A DNA stretch of 47,209 nucleotides from an uncultured Bacteroidales bacterium (GCA_944326385.1 CALVDT010000023.1:1-47209); one strand, 5' to 3'; shown: positions 1 through 8,454, counted from the first letter of the stretch. Translations and numbers: made by a program. The notes: generated by a model from the sequence alone, not told the origin.

Positions 1-29
1 CCGAGCCACGGGTTAATGATCTTTTTCAT
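1..29 (-). CDS. Start of a gene cut by the window edge (possibly a PaaI-type thioesterase)
   Basis: An ATG on the minus strand begins five bases after the stop of the HAD gene and reads MKKIINPWL before the window ends. The tight spacing after a co-directional gene supports a real start. From memory, this N-terminus resembles Bacteroidetes hotdog-fold acyl-CoA thioesterases that begin MKKIINPW, but nine residues cannot prove a family. Anything beyond the presence of a start is inference. Confidence 0.4.
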
Positions 30-34
30 CGAAC

Positions 35-703
35 TCACGCTTTGACAAATTTATCCAATTTTCCATATAGATTTTCACGGCGGACATGGCAGATTCCGTC
101 ATGATCCTTCGTACCGCATGATTTGAAATCTGCCGGGACAGGAACTAGACAGAGCAGTCCGGCATTCACAGCCGCGGCGATTCCTGTCGGAGAATCCTCC
201 ACTGCCACTGCATCCGCCGCTGTCAGCCCGGTCAGTTCCATTGCTCTGAGATATGGCTCTGCATCAGGCTTGCCGCATGTCACGTCATCGGCAGTCACCA
301 CTGTCTGGAAATACTTTCTCAGACAGAGACTGTCCAGAACCATGTCCACCTGTCGGCGGGATGAATTGCTGACAAGGGCTGTATGCACCCTCCTTTCATG
401 AAGCATTTCCAGCGTCTCTGCCATGCCGGGCATCAATGAAACCATATCCAGATGCAAGGAGTAAAGGATATCGATCCTGTGCAGAATCTCTTCAAGAAGT
501 GCATCGGAATATCGCCCCATGTCTTCCAGAACCAGACGTATGGCCTCTCCGGTCGAAAGATTGTACCCGTCGGATCTTTCCAGACAGGACATGTCCAGAG
601 CATATTCCTCCCGGACAGTCCGGATAATGGTGTTCCACAACGGATCGCTGTCCACAACCACACCGTCCATATCGAAAAATATTCCCTTGACCGTCATGGA
701 CAT
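35..703 (-). CDS. HAD-family phosphatase, beta-phosphoglucomutase-like (candidate thiamin-phosphate phosphatase)
   Basis: A 222-residue haloacid-dehalogenase hydrolase of the subfamily with an alpha-helical cap. All four HAD motifs are visible: nucleophile DMDG at residues 11-14, motif II SNSS at about 112-115, motif III lysine in GKPDAE at about 144-149, and the metal-binding EDSPTG at about 169-174. Such enzymes remove or move phosphate on small phosphorylated metabolites; the substrate cannot be read from the sequence. The ATG at 703 is preferred because it lies 10 bases after the thiD stop, behind an ACGGA stretch; an upstream ATG at 751 would overlap thiD, and 697 is an alternative. As last complete gene after tenA and thiD, it may dephosphorylate thiamin monophosphate, the job of the HAD half of the plant TenA-HAD fusion TH2. 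That role is inferred. Confidence 0.85.
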   Translation of the reverse strand: MSMTVKGIFFDMDGVVVDSDPLWNTIIRTVREEYALDMSCLERSDGYNLSTGEAIRLVLEDMGRYSDALLEEILHRIDILYSLHLDMVSLMPGMAETLEMLHERRVHTALVSNSSRRQVDMVLDSLCLRKYFQTVVTADDVTCGKPDAEPYLRAMELTGLTAADAVAVEDSPTGIAAAVNAGLLCLVPVPADFKSCGTKDHDGICHVRRENLYGKLDKFVKA

Positions 704-713
704 TCCGTAATGT

Positions 714-1523
714 CTATTCCCAGAAACCGAAGAAGTGATGAACCGGGCCATGCCCGTGCCCTATCTGATAATGCGAGCCAGCCTCTATAGCCTTTGCGAT
801 ATAGTCTTTTGCCTTTCTCACTGCATCGTCCAGTCCGCAGCCTTTGGCCAGAAAAGCGGCGACAGCGGAAGAAAGGGTGCAGCCCGTACCGTGGGTATTG
901 GCCGTCTTCAGACGGCGGGATCTGAGTTCCAGGACATTGCCGGTCTCGGCATTATAGAAAATATCAGTCAGTTCCTCGTCCGAAAGGTGTCCGGCTTTCA
1001 GCAATACCGACACTTTCCCGTCCTGCGAAAGCCTGCGTGCACACTCGGGCAGCTCGGATTGCGAGACTATCTTCTCGCCCAGCAGTATCTCGGCTTCGGG
1101 GATATTCGGCGTGATGACCCTTGCGAAAGGAACGAGGACTGTCTTCAGTGTCTCTACAGCATCCGCTTCGAGAAGCGGGTCTCCGGACGTAGCCACCATG
1201 ACCGGGTCCAGAACGATGTTCCTGATGTCGTATTTTTCCAGAGTCTCTTTCACGGCGATGACCAGTTCGGAACTATGAAGCATGCCTATCTTGACAGCAT
1301 CGGCACCTATGTCATCCAGTACGGAGCGAATCTGCCCTGTAACGAAGTCCACCGGTATCGGATGGACGCCTGTGACACCTACCGTATTTTCATCCACCAC
1401 CGCCACTACTGCGGTAGCTCCATAGCATCCGCATGCGGAAAATGTCTTGAGATCGGCCTGAAGCCCTGCTCCGCCGCTCGGGTCGCTGCCTGCAATGGAC
1501 AGCGCCACCTTGTATTTCTTCAT
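714..1523 (-). CDS. thiD: Hydroxymethylpyrimidine/phosphomethylpyrimidine kinase ThiD
   Basis: A ribokinase-fold enzyme of 269 residues that phosphorylates 4-amino-5-hydroxymethyl-2-methylpyrimidine (HMP) and then HMP-phosphate, giving the pyrimidine half of thiamin. The N-terminal substrate loop AGSDPSGGAG (residues 11-20) and the C-terminal anion-hole motif HGTGCT (near residue 210) are both intact. The start is set by an ATGA overlap with the tenA stop (1520-1523), which suggests translational coupling; two in-frame ATGs upstream (1532, 1568) lie inside tenA. TenA makes HMP from degraded thiamin and ThiD activates it, so the pair forms a salvage step. No thiE or thiC is seen in the window. 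Confidence 0.95.
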   Translation of the reverse strand: MKKYKVALSIAGSDPSGGAGLQADLKTFSACGCYGATAVVAVVDENTVGVTGVHPIPVDFVTGQIRSVLDDIGADAVKIGMLHSSELVIAVKETLEKYDIRNIVLDPVMVATSGDPLLEADAVETLKTVLVPFARVITPNIPEAEILLGEKIVSQSELPECARRLSQDGKVSVLLKAGHLSDEELTDIFYNAETGNVLELRSRRLKTANTHGTGCTLSSAVAAFLAKGCGLDDAVRKAKDYIAKAIEAGSHYQIGHGHGPVHHFFGFWE

Positions 1524-2203
1524 ATCTTCCATTTTTCCATTTCGTATGCACTGTTCCAGAACAGCCATTCCAGTTTCACGCCCATGACGAAGGCCTCAGT
1601 CATCCTGTCGCGGAGCTGACGCGATGCACCTGCAGCCGCCTCGTCACACAGAGAAAGAAGCCTCTCCGTCGGTTCATCGAAAGAGCTGCTTCCGTATGTA
1701 GCTATCCATTTTCCGTACGGATTCGATTCCAGAGTAGGAAATGCAGCCTCGAAAACAGACTGCCCCACCTTGGCGTACACTGTGAAACACGGGAGGACTG
1801 ATGCCAGGGCCACTTCCACAGGTTCTGCCACGGCCTGCCTCCACAGGTGCGAAGAACACAGCAGACAGGCAGGAGAAGCCGGCACTGACATTGGCCCGAC
1901 AGAAAGGTCAGAGACAGCGCATTGTCCGCCTGCGGACAGATAAAAATCATGCAGGGCCTTTTCGGCATCGAGATTCTCCATGGCGAAGGTCATGAAGAGC
2001 CGCGAGATTTCAGGATCGGAAAATCTCGAAGCCAGAACAGCCATGACACGTCCGTATTCCCTGAGATAGAGGGAATCCTGAACGATGTAATTTCTGAATT
2101 TAGCTGCCGGAAGGACTCCGGAGGCCAGTTCAGTGATGAAAGGATGCGCCAGAATCAGCTGATAGACAGGTTCAGCGGCCTGCCAGGCTTCGTCACTCCA
2201 CAT
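1520..2203 (-). CDS. tenA: Thiaminase II / aminopyrimidine aminohydrolase TenA
   Basis: A 227-residue all-helical TenA protein of the cysteine type. It hydrolyses 4-amino-5-aminomethyl-2-methylpyrimidine, a breakdown product of thiamin, to HMP for re-use; family members also cleave thiamin slowly. The residues expected for catalysis are present: aspartate in VQD (about residue 43), the nucleophilic cysteine in LPCF (about 139), and glutamate in LEWLFW (about 212). The C-terminal FWNSAYEMEKW is close to the family consensus. The start at 2203 lies five bases after the methyltransferase stop; an earlier ATG at 2227 would overlap that gene. Its stop overlaps the thiD start by four bases. Confidence 0.93.
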   Translation of the reverse strand: MWSDEAWQAAEPVYQLILAHPFITELASGVLPAAKFRNYIVQDSLYLREYGRVMAVLASRFSDPEISRLFMTFAMENLDAEKALHDFYLSAGGQCAVSDLSVGPMSVPASPACLLCSSHLWRQAVAEPVEVALASVLPCFTVYAKVGQSVFEAAFPTLESNPYGKWIATYGSSSFDEPTERLLSLCDEAAAGASRQLRDRMTEAFVMGVKLEWLFWNSAYEMEKWKI

Positions 2204-2208
2204 AATAT

Positions 2209-2913
2209 TCAGCGCTTGTAGCCGCAAATGGCGACATAGTCACCGGAATCGCAGCCAGGAAGAGGCTTCTGGATGTAATCGCCGGAATTCAGCGGATGAG
2301 TGGTCAGGGTCTGGGCATATTCGAAGTCAGAAAAGCCTGCCTTGCGCATGGACCCGACTTTCTCCGCGGTAGTTCTCCAGCAAGCCTTGGTCACCAGCTC
2401 GATAGGATAAGGATCCTTCGGCTGCACGCCTTCCAGAAGCGGATGATCCCAGGTTCCGAGGGCTTTTGCAAGGTTGTAGAGAAGCCCGTACGAACTCTCT
2501 TTAGGGATGTCTATGAGTATGACCTTGCCTCCTGGCTTCAGGGCATCGTAGCTGTGTGAGAGGGCCAGATCCAGGTCTGTGATATAGCCAGGACAGCCGT
2601 TGTAGAGAATCGTGTCATAGGACTCCGGGGCAGCCACGTAGTCTTCGGCAGTAGCGACAGTGACCTTCATGCCTCGCGCCCTGGCGATCTGTGCCATGTC
2701 GGAAGAAGGTTCCACCCCGTCCTCCACTGTTATGTCATAGTCTGTACGGAGAATCCTCTCGAAAAGACCGCTTCCGCAGCCTATCGAGAGGATCTTTTCT
2801 CCTTTCCTGAGGAAATATGCGACCAGTGCGGCTTCCGAATAGAGCACGTTCGTGTTCTCCAGAAACCATGCATCGTATTTCTCCGCATATTGGTCGAAAT
2901 TGTTGTTCTTCAT
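2209..2913 (-). CDS. Class I SAM-dependent methyltransferase, substrate unknown
   Basis: A 234-residue protein with a Rossmann-type SAM-binding domain: motif I is ILSIGCGSGLF at about residues 41-51, followed by an acidic EDGVEPSSDM loop. The substrate is not recognisable. It is followed closely by tenA, so it may share a transcript with the thiamin salvage genes, but I know of no methylation step in that pathway and the link may be only positional. The ATG at 2913 is chosen because the longer reading frame (from 2961) would run through the repeat-bearing spacer and add a basic, non-conserved-looking extension. Confidence 0.8.
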   Translation of the reverse strand: MKNNNFDQYAEKYDAWFLENTNVLYSEAALVAYFLRKGEKILSIGCGSGLFERILRTDYDITVEDGVEPSSDMAQIARARGMKVTVATAEDYVAAPESYDTILYNGCPGYITDLDLALSHSYDALKPGGKVILIDIPKESSYGLLYNLAKALGTWDHPLLEGVQPKDPYPIELVTKACWRTTAEKVGSMRKAGFSDFEYAQTLTTHPLNSGDYIQKPLPGCDSGDYVAICGYKR

Positions 2914-2927
2914 TATTCTTGAATACT

Positions 2928-3015
2928 TTGACTTCCGGAAGCGGTATTTCCTGTCTCGCATCGCACTTCGCTCAGAGCAGAACAGCGCGTAGCGGGCACT
3001 GTTGACTTCCGGAAG
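2928..3015. repeat. Pair of palindrome-containing direct repeats in the prfA/methyltransferase spacer
   Basis: The 14-mer TTGACTTCCGGAAG occurs at 2928-2941 and again at 3002-3015. Each copy holds the perfect palindrome CTTCCGGAAG and is followed within a few bases by GTATTTC. The 60 bases between them contain GCACTTCGCTC-like complementary stretches that could pair. No good TAnnTTTG promoter box was seen here. It may be a short dispersed repeat or an RNA-processing site; function unknown. Confidence 0.6.
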
Positions 3016-3041
3016 GAAGTTGTATTTCTGTGCCCGCGGCT

Positions 3042-4127
3042 CTATTCTGCGGCCGCTTTCAGACGCTCGGCGTTCTCGGCTATCTGCAGCTGGTCGATAA
3101 GCTCCTGAATTTCCCCGTCCATGAACACGGGAAGATTGTACATGGTATAATTGATCCTGTGGTCAGTCACACGTGACTGAGGATAATTGTATGTCCGGAT
3201 CTTTGCAGAACGGTCCCCGGTGGAGACCATGGTCTTGCGCTTGGCGGAAATTTCATTCAGATAGTTCTCGTACTCCATATTGTAAAGCCTCGTACGGAGC
3301 TCGGCAAGAGCCTTGTCGAAATTCTTCAGCTGCGACTTCTCGTCCTGGCACTGCACCACAATCCCTGACGGGATATGGGTAAGACGTATGGCCGAATATG
3401 TAGTGTTCACAGACTGGCCTCCCGGTCCGGAAGAACAGAATGTATCTTTCCTGATATCATTCATGTTCAGTTCGATATCGAATTCATCGGCTTCAGGGAG
3501 TACTGCCACTGAAGCCGCCGAAGTATGGACGCGGCCCTGCGTCTCCGTCTGCGGGACCCGCTGCACCCTGTGCACGCCTGACTCATATTTCAAAGTCCCG
3601 TACACATGGTCACCCGAGACTTTGCATATCACCTCCTTGAATCCGCCGGCTGCACCTTCAGTCTGGTTTGTGACCTCTATCTTCCAGCCTTTCTTCTCTG
3701 CATACTTCGAATACATGCGGAACAGATCACCGGCGAAAATGGCAGCTTCGTCTCCCCCGGTACCGCCGCGGATTTCCAGAATCGCATTCTTGCTGTCCTG
3801 CGGATCTGCCGGTATAAGCAGGAGTTTTATGTTCTCCTCCATTTCTGGCATTCTCTGCTCTATTTCCGCGACTTCCTCCTTTGCCATCTCCCTCAGCTCC
3901 TCGTCCTTCTCGGTGGCAAGTATCTCCTTCGCGGATTCGTAGTCGTCCATCATCTTCTTGTACTCCATCCCGGCCTTCATGATAGGATCGAGTTCCTTAT
4001 ACTCCTTGTTCAGCTGTACGTATCTCTTCATGTCCGAAATCACTTCCGGATCAGACAGCTGCCTCTGCAGCTCCCCATATTTTTCCTTCAGGTCCAGGAC
4101 CTTGTCCAGCAATGTAGTATCTGCCAT
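3042..4127 (-). CDS. prfA: Peptide chain release factor 1
   Basis: A 361-residue class I release factor that recognises UAA and UAG stop codons and triggers peptide release in the ribosome. The universal GGQ motif is at residues 236-238 within [10 protein letters not shown]. The stop-codon-reading motif has the RF1 form P-x-T (PQT, about 192-194), not the SPF of RF2, which decides the assignment. The N-terminal coiled-coil domain and length are normal. It lies 24 bases after the GNAT-like gene and is probably cotranscribed with it from the promoter near 5327-5358. RF2 is encoded separately at 40271-41389. Confidence 0.97.
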   Translation of the reverse strand: MADTTLLDKVLDLKEKYGELQRQLSDPEVISDMKRYVQLNKEYKELDPIMKAGMEYKKMMDDYESAKEILATEKDEELREMAKEEVAEIEQRMPEMEENIKLLLIPADPQDSKNAILEIRGGTGGDEAAIFAGDLFRMYSKYAEKKGWKIEVTNQTEGAAGGFKEVICKVSGDHVYGTLKYESGVHRVQRVPQTETQGRVHTSAASVAVLPEADEFDIELNMNDIRKDTFCSSGPGGQSVNTTYSAIRLTHIPSGIVVQCQDEKSQLKNFDKALAELRTRLYNMEYENYLNEISAKRKTMVSTGDRSAKIRTYNYPQSRVTDHRINYTMYNLPVFMDGEIQELIDQLQIAENAERLKAAAE

Positions 4128-4151
4128 ATGTTATTCCTACGTCTATACCTG

Positions 4152-5279
4152 TTATTGATTATCTATTGTCTTCACATAGCACCTGCGGCGCATGTAAAGC
4201 TCATGCTCGTACTTCTCCCAAACGAACGATGCAGCATTCGTGTCTATCTGAGGATTCGTGATCGCCCATTTCACTCCGGCTTCCCTGTATTTCCTGGCCA
4301 TCATGCTGTGGTACACGGAAGAAACACCTGTGTTCTGCCATTTCGGGGCGGCGCCGTTGATCATAAGGTCCACGGTATCGAATTTCCTGAGGGCTTTCAG
4401 AAAATGTATCCAGCCGAACGGGAACATCGACCCCTTGGCCTTCTGAAGGGCTTTCGAAAGCGACGGGAAGGAAATCCCGAATGCGGCGATCTCCTTGTGT
4501 TCATCCATCAGGAAGCAGCAGAGCCTCTTGTCAAGCAGTCCGATGGTCTGGTTTGCCTCATCCTCTATCTCCTTGTCGGTGAACGGGATGAAATTATAGA
4601 CAGTTTCAGCGAAGCTCTCGTTGTATATCCTGAAGAATTCCCGCACCAGCGCCTTGTCATGCTTGAGGGTGTCAATGTCTCCTTCCACCAGCTTGTATCT
4701 CGACATCAGCCTGTCTGCGATGGCTACCATCTTGTCAGGGAGCATCTGGTCGGCCCTCAGACGGTACTGCACCCAGTCGCATTCCTTCTCATATCCCAAG
4801 GAGACAAGGAGATCATTGTAATACGGATAATTGTAAAGGCAGTTGAACGGAGGTATGTTCTCATAGCCTTCCACCAGCATGCCTTGCTTGCCGAGTGTAT
4901 TGTAATACAACGGGCCATGCACTTCCGTCATACCGTTCTCCTTCGCCCACTTCTCCGCCGTACCGAGCAGCAGCCCGGCGACTTCAATGTCATTTACAGT
5001 GTCGAACCATCCGAAACGGGCACGCTTCTTCCCGTACCGTTCGTTATACCTCGGATTTATCATGCCGCAGATACGCCCCACGACTTTTTTCCCATCCGTC
5101 ACCATCCACATCTTATGCAGACAATACTCAAGAGGAGGGACAGCCGTCAATGATTTTTTCTGGTCAGCATACAATGCAGGCACATATTGCGGACAATCCC
5201 GGTACAATTCATTCGGGAACTTGATGAATCTCTTCAAATCCCTGGCGGAAGCCACCTCAACTACTTTATAATCGGCCAT
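4152..5279 (-). CDS. GNAT-fold acetyltransferase-like protein (YghO-like)
   Basis: A 375-residue cytoplasmic protein of a family common in Bacteroidetes. The N-terminal part (IKFPNELYRDCPQYVP) and the middle block with HGPLYYNTLGKQGMLVEG resemble YghO-type proteins with a GNAT acyltransferase fold. There is no signal peptide or membrane segment. Acyl acceptor and physiological role are unknown. The ATG at 5279 gives a typical N-terminus and is preceded by a well-spaced Bacteroidetes promoter, so this gene probably opens a transcript that includes prfA. Confidence 0.7.
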   Translation of the reverse strand: MADYKVVEVASARDLKRFIKFPNELYRDCPQYVPALYADQKKSLTAVPPLEYCLHKMWMVTDGKKVVGRICGMINPRYNERYGKKRARFGWFDTVNDIEVAGLLLGTAEKWAKENGMTEVHGPLYYNTLGKQGMLVEGYENIPPFNCLYNYPYYNDLLVSLGYEKECDWVQYRLRADQMLPDKMVAIADRLMSRYKLVEGDIDTLKHDKALVREFFRIYNESFAETVYNFIPFTDKEIEDEANQTIGLLDKRLCCFLMDEHKEIAAFGISFPSLSKALQKAKGSMFPFGWIHFLKALRKFDTVDLMINGAAPKWQNTGVSSVYHSMMARKYREAGVKWAITNPQIDTNAASFVWEKYEHELYMRRRCYVKTIDNQ

Positions 5280-5326
5280 ATTCCTATAAATGACATTATT
5301 TTCCAGATTATCGCCCTGGAATCCTG

Positions 5327-5358
5327 CAAATTTAATAAATCAATCGGTTATCCGCAAA
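5327..5358 (-). promoter_or_regulatory. Promoter upstream of the GNAT-like gene and prfA
   Basis: On the minus strand a -33 TTTG (5355-5358) is followed after 20 bases by a perfect TAnnTTTG -7 box, TAAATTTG (5327-5334). Spacing and both boxes fit the Bacteroidetes primary-sigma consensus. The -33 box lies in the last codons of tcdA, and transcription would begin about 40 bases before the ATG at 5279. Confidence 0.65.
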
Positions 5359-6112
5359 TCCGCGACAGCAGCGCTTTTATCGCAGCCTGGGCACAGACAC
5401 ATCCGAAGACTGCCGGAAGATATGAGACAGTGCCGGCATTGGACTTCTTGTTCTTCTCGTCGCAATCCACAAATGCATCCTTGTCAGGCAGTTCCTCGGA
5501 AAACACCGTCAATACACCTTTTGTAATCCCCATACGTCTGAGCCTTTTCCTGACGATAAACGCGAGGGGACAGTTGAATGTCTTCGAGATGTCGGCTATC
5601 CTGACCTTCGTGGCATCGGTCTTGGCACCGGCACCCATTGATGAGACTATCTTTATATTGTTTTCCAGACAATATTTTATCAGTGCAAGTTTCGGTGCGA
5701 CAGTATCGATGGCATCCACGACAAGGTCAATGCTGTAAGCCCCGAGTGTCTCTGCCACCCTGTCCGCTTCAAGATAATCATTGATGACCGTAAGTCCGAT
5801 TTCCGGGTTTATATCCCTGAGTCTTTCCGCAAGGACATCGCACTTGGGTCTGCCTATGGTCGAGTCCAGCGCAAGAAGCTGCCTGTTCTTGTTAGACACC
5901 GATACGACATCGCTGTCCATGATCAGAATCCGCCCTACTCCTGCGCGAGCAAGCATTTCAGCTGCAAAGCCGCCCACACCGCCAGCCCCGACTATGGCCA
6001 CTGAAGACGACTCCAGCACCGACAAGCCCTGTTCTCCAATCAGCAGGGCCGTCCTCTCCCTCCAGTCTTGTCTGCCGGATTCCATGACTGCATCCATATC
6101 AGCATCAGACAT
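5348..6112 (-). CDS. tcdA: tRNA threonylcarbamoyladenosine dehydratase (TcdA/CsdL)
   Basis: A 254-residue E1-like ThiF/MoeB-family enzyme. TcdA uses ATP to cyclise t6A at position 37 of ANN-decoding tRNAs to ct6A. The nucleotide-binding GAGGVGG is at residues 42-48, with the family's SNKNRQ adenylation motif downstream and a C-terminal FGCVCAQAAI segment. The absence of a UBA-type catalytic cysteine domain and a neighbouring thiS or moaD argues for TcdA over ThiF or MoeB. The start at 6112 lies two bases after the mazG stop, so the two are one operon. Confidence 0.9.
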   Translation of the reverse strand: MSDADMDAVMESGRQDWRERTALLIGEQGLSVLESSSVAIVGAGGVGGFAAEMLARAGVGRILIMDSDVVSVSNKNRQLLALDSTIGRPKCDVLAERLRDINPEIGLTVINDYLEADRVAETLGAYSIDLVVDAIDTVAPKLALIKYCLENNIKIVSSMGAGAKTDATKVRIADISKTFNCPLAFIVRKRLRRMGITKGVLTVFSEELPDKDAFVDCDEKNKKSNAGTVSYLPAVFGCVCAQAAIKALLSRICG

Positions 6113-6114
6113 GA

Positions 6115-6933
6115 TCAGAGCCCTTTCTTCTTGGCTTCGTCCCAGATGGCGTCCATCTCCCCGAGAGTCATGTCTTTCAGATCCCGTCCCTGTCTGATGG
6201 TATGTTCTTCGAGATATGTGAACCTCTGGCGGAACTTATGGCATGTACGCTCGAGTGCCGTATCCGGATTCAGCCCGTAAAGCCTGGCGGCATTCACGAT
6301 AGCGAAAAGATAATCCCCGAGTTCGCCTTCAGCCCTTTCCCTGGCCGTCTTCGCGGCAGACCCGTCAGAAGATGATTCCATGGCCTGCAGTTCCGCCCTG
6401 AATTCTCCGAGTTCCTCGCTTACCTTGTCCCAGACCTGCTCTTTCTTCTCCCAGTCGAACCCCACTCCACGGGCCTTGTCCTGCATACGGTACGCCTTGA
6501 GCAATGGCGGCAGTGTCTCCGGGACTCCGGAAAGCACACGTTTGTTGCCGTCCTTTTCCTTCAGTTTCAGTTTCTCCCAGTTTTTCACCACTTCGGCGGC
6601 ATCTTCCACCCGGGCAGACGAGAACACATGCGGATGACGGTATATCAGTTTGTCGCACAAATGGTTTATGACATCCACTATGTCATATGTACCGTTCTCT
6701 TCACCTATCTTCGAATAGAAAAGCACATGAAGAAGCACATCCCCGAGTTCCTTGGATATGTTCGCATCGTCTTTCTTGAGGATGGCGTCACTAAGTTCAT
6801 ATGTTTCCTCTATGGTCTGGGGTCTCAGGGATTCCGTAGTCTGCGCCCTGTCCCAGGGACATTTCACTCTCAGCTCATCAAGTATGTCGAGAATCCTTCC
6901 GAAGGCCTCCAACTTTTCCTGTCTGCTTTTCAT
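6115..6933 (-). CDS. mazG: Nucleoside triphosphate pyrophosphohydrolase MazG
   Basis: A 272-residue all-alpha NTP pyrophosphatase that converts (d)NTPs to NMPs and pyrophosphate, cleaning the nucleotide pool. The N-terminal domain has the signature KCPWD (residues 24-28) and metal-binding EETYE (42-46) with ELGDVLLH (62-69); a second MazG repeat with EELGEF and EGELGDYLF follows, as in the two-domain E. coli type. No mazEF toxin-antitoxin genes are adjacent. It heads the minus-strand run and faces the CoA-transferase across a short divergent promoter region. Confidence 0.94.
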   Translation of the reverse strand: MKSRQEKLEAFGRILDILDELRVKCPWDRAQTTESLRPQTIEETYELSDAILKKDDANISKELGDVLLHVLFYSKIGEENGTYDIVDVINHLCDKLIYRHPHVFSSARVEDAAEVVKNWEKLKLKEKDGNKRVLSGVPETLPPLLKAYRMQDKARGVGFDWEKKEQVWDKVSEELGEFRAELQAMESSSDGSAAKTARERAEGELGDYLFAIVNAARLYGLNPDTALERTCHKFRQRFTYLEEHTIRQGRDLKDMTLGEMDAIWDEAKKKGL

Positions 6934-6957
6934 AACGCAATGCTAATTTGACGGGGA

Positions 6958-6994
6958 CAAAAATAGGAATAATTTGTCAAAAATATTATCTTTG
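6958..6994. promoter_or_regulatory. Divergent -7 boxes for mazG and the CoA-transferase
   Basis: Two perfect TAnnTTTG boxes face away from each other. TATTTTTG on the minus strand (6958-6965) would serve mazG with a start about 20 bases before its ATG. TATCTTTG on the plus strand (6987-6994) would serve the CoA-transferase and give a leader of about 110 bases. Clear -33 boxes at the usual 19-21 base spacing are missing for both. Confidence 0.5.
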
Positions 6995-7008
6995 GGATTT
7001 TGTTGTAT

Positions 7009-7056
7009 CACCAGACCAGGTGAGGGTGACTCGGAAGTCTGATTTTCCAATCAGAC
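7009..7056 (+). other. Two hairpins in the CoA-transferase leader
   Basis: Downstream of the plus-strand -7 box the predicted leader contains CACC-AGACCA-GGTG (7009-7022) and a perfect 8-bp stem GTCTGATT-TTCC-AATCAGAC (7037-7056). No T-run follows the second stem, so it is not a classical terminator. It could protect the message or act in regulation; no known riboswitch class is recognised. Confidence 0.5.
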
Positions 7057-7110
7057 ACGGTGCAGAAAGCGCCCCTTTCGAGCCGGCCTCCCGCAAAACT
7101 GATTGTCAGA

Positions 7111-8454
7111 ATGAAAAAGGAAATCCATTTCGTATCTGCGGATGAAGCAGTCAAAGTCATAAAGTCGGGAGATCATGTACACCTGAGCAGTGTAGCCAGC
7201 GCACCGAGGCTGCTCATAGAGGCCATGTGCAGACGCGGTGAAGCCGGTGAACTGAAAGATGTGAAAATACACCACCTGCACACGGAAGGGCCGGCTCCGT
7301 ACTCCGATCCGAAATTTGAAGGAGTATTCTTCCATCAGGGATTCTTCATAGGGGCAAATGTCCGGAAAAGCGTCCAGGAGGGCTACTCCGACTATATTCC
7401 GGTATTCCTCGGAGAGACGCAGAAACTGTACAGATGCGGGGCACTTCCTTGTGATGTGGCCATGATCCAGGTCTGCCCTCCGGACAAACATGGATATGTA
7501 TCTCTCGGGACTTCAGTGGATGCCACTCTTGCAGCCATCGAATGTGCAAAGACAGTGATAGCAGTCGTGAACAGGAATGTTCCCCGTGCATGGGGACAGG
7601 CCATGATTCCGATGGACCTGATAGACATTTTCGTGGAGGATGACACCCCGCTCGTCCCGGGGCACTTCAGCCAGCCGGACGAGATCGAGACCGCCATCGG
7701 CAGGCATTGTGCGGAGCTGATAGAGGACGGCTCTTGCCTCCAGATGGGTATCGGGGCTATCCCGAATGCCGTACTTGCCCAGCTTGGCGGCCACAGGCAT
7801 CTTGGCATCCATACGGAAATGTTCGCAGACGGGGTTCTGGACCTTGTGGACAAGGGAGTGATCGACGGCTCGCGTAAAGTCACGGACAAGGGGAAGATCG
7901 TGGCGACCTTCCTGCTCGGCTCAAAGGAATGCTATGATTTTATCGATGACAATCCTATGGTGGCGATGATGGATGTAGGCTATACCAACGACCCATTTGT
8001 CATCTCCAGGAATCCTGGAATGATAGCGATTAACTCCGCCGTCCAGATAGACCTCACAGGACAGGTATGCGCAGATTCCATAGGGACAAGATTCTATTCG
8101 GGAGTGGGCGGCCAGATAGATTTCGTATACGGTGCATCCCTCTCGGAAGGAGGAAAGGCCATAATAGCCATGCCGTCCCGCACAAAGAAAGGCATATCCA
8201 AGATAGCCCCTGTCATCGCCCCGGGAGCGGGCATAGTGACCACAAGAGCCCACGTCCACTGGGTCGTTACGGAATACGGTGCCGTGGACCTGTACGGGAG
8301 ATCAATGGAGGAAAGGGCGAAACTCCTTATCGGCATAGCGCATCCTGACGACAGGGAAATGCTGGACCGCGCCGCCTTCGAACGCTTCGGACCGCACTAT
8401 ACCAGTGTCAATCCGGCACCATGTCACTTGACAAGATCTGCCACAGAAGCGTGA
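7111..8454 (+). CDS. Acetyl-CoA hydrolase/transferase family CoA-transferase (4-hydroxybutyrate or butyryl-CoA type)
   Basis: A 447-residue class I CoA-transferase. GIGAIPNAVL (about residues 213-222) and the catalytic glutamate in HTEMFADG (about E236) are intact, as is the C-terminal glycine-rich SGVGGQIDF segment. Members move CoA between acetate and 4-hydroxybutyrate, butyrate, propionate or succinate; the sequence alone does not fix the pair. The ATG at 7111 is preferred over 7060 because the shorter N-terminus matches the family and the longer form would begin right after a leader hairpin. With the butyrate kinase branch at 18-21 kb, it gives a second, kinase-independent route from acyl-CoA to free acid. 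The 3' end overlaps the convergent ybaK gene by 31 bases. Confidence 0.88.
   Translation: MKKEIHFVSADEAVKVIKSGDHVHLSSVASAPRLLIEAMCRRGEAGELKDVKIHHLHTEGPAPYSDPKFEGVFFHQGFFIGANVRKSVQEGYSDYIPVFLGETQKLYRCGALPCDVAMIQVCPPDKHGYVSLGTSVDATLAAIECAKTVIAVVNRNVPRAWGQAMIPMDLIDIFVEDDTPLVPGHFSQPDEIETAIGRHCAELIEDGSCLQMGIGAIPNAVLAQLGGHRHLGIHTEMFADGVLDLVDKGVIDGSRKVTDKGKIVATFLLGSKECYDFIDDNPMVAMMDVGYTNDPFVISRNPGMIAINSAVQIDLTGQVCADSIGTRFYSGVGGQIDFVYGASLSEGGKAIIAMPSRTKKGISKIAPVIAPGAGIVTTRAHVHWVVTEYGAVDLYGRSMEERAKLLIGIAHPDDREMLDRAAFERFGPHYTSVNPAPCHLTRSATEA

Noticed and set aside
735-1619. A 294-codon plus-strand open frame opposite thiD
   Set aside because: Antisense to an intact ThiD with all motifs; composition is typical of a mirror frame.
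2928-3015. Possible CRISPR array
   Set aside because: Only two repeat copies, each holding a short palindrome, with a spacing of 60 bases and no cas genes.
2914-3041. TPP riboswitch expected before tenA/thiD
   Set aside because: The conserved CUGAGA and ACCUGAU elements were not found in this spacer.
3606-5153. A 515-codon plus-strand open frame opposite prfA and the GNAT-like gene
   Set aside because: It lies antisense to two well-supported genes, its His/Leu/Arg-rich translation matches no family, and it has no start signals; it is a shadow frame.
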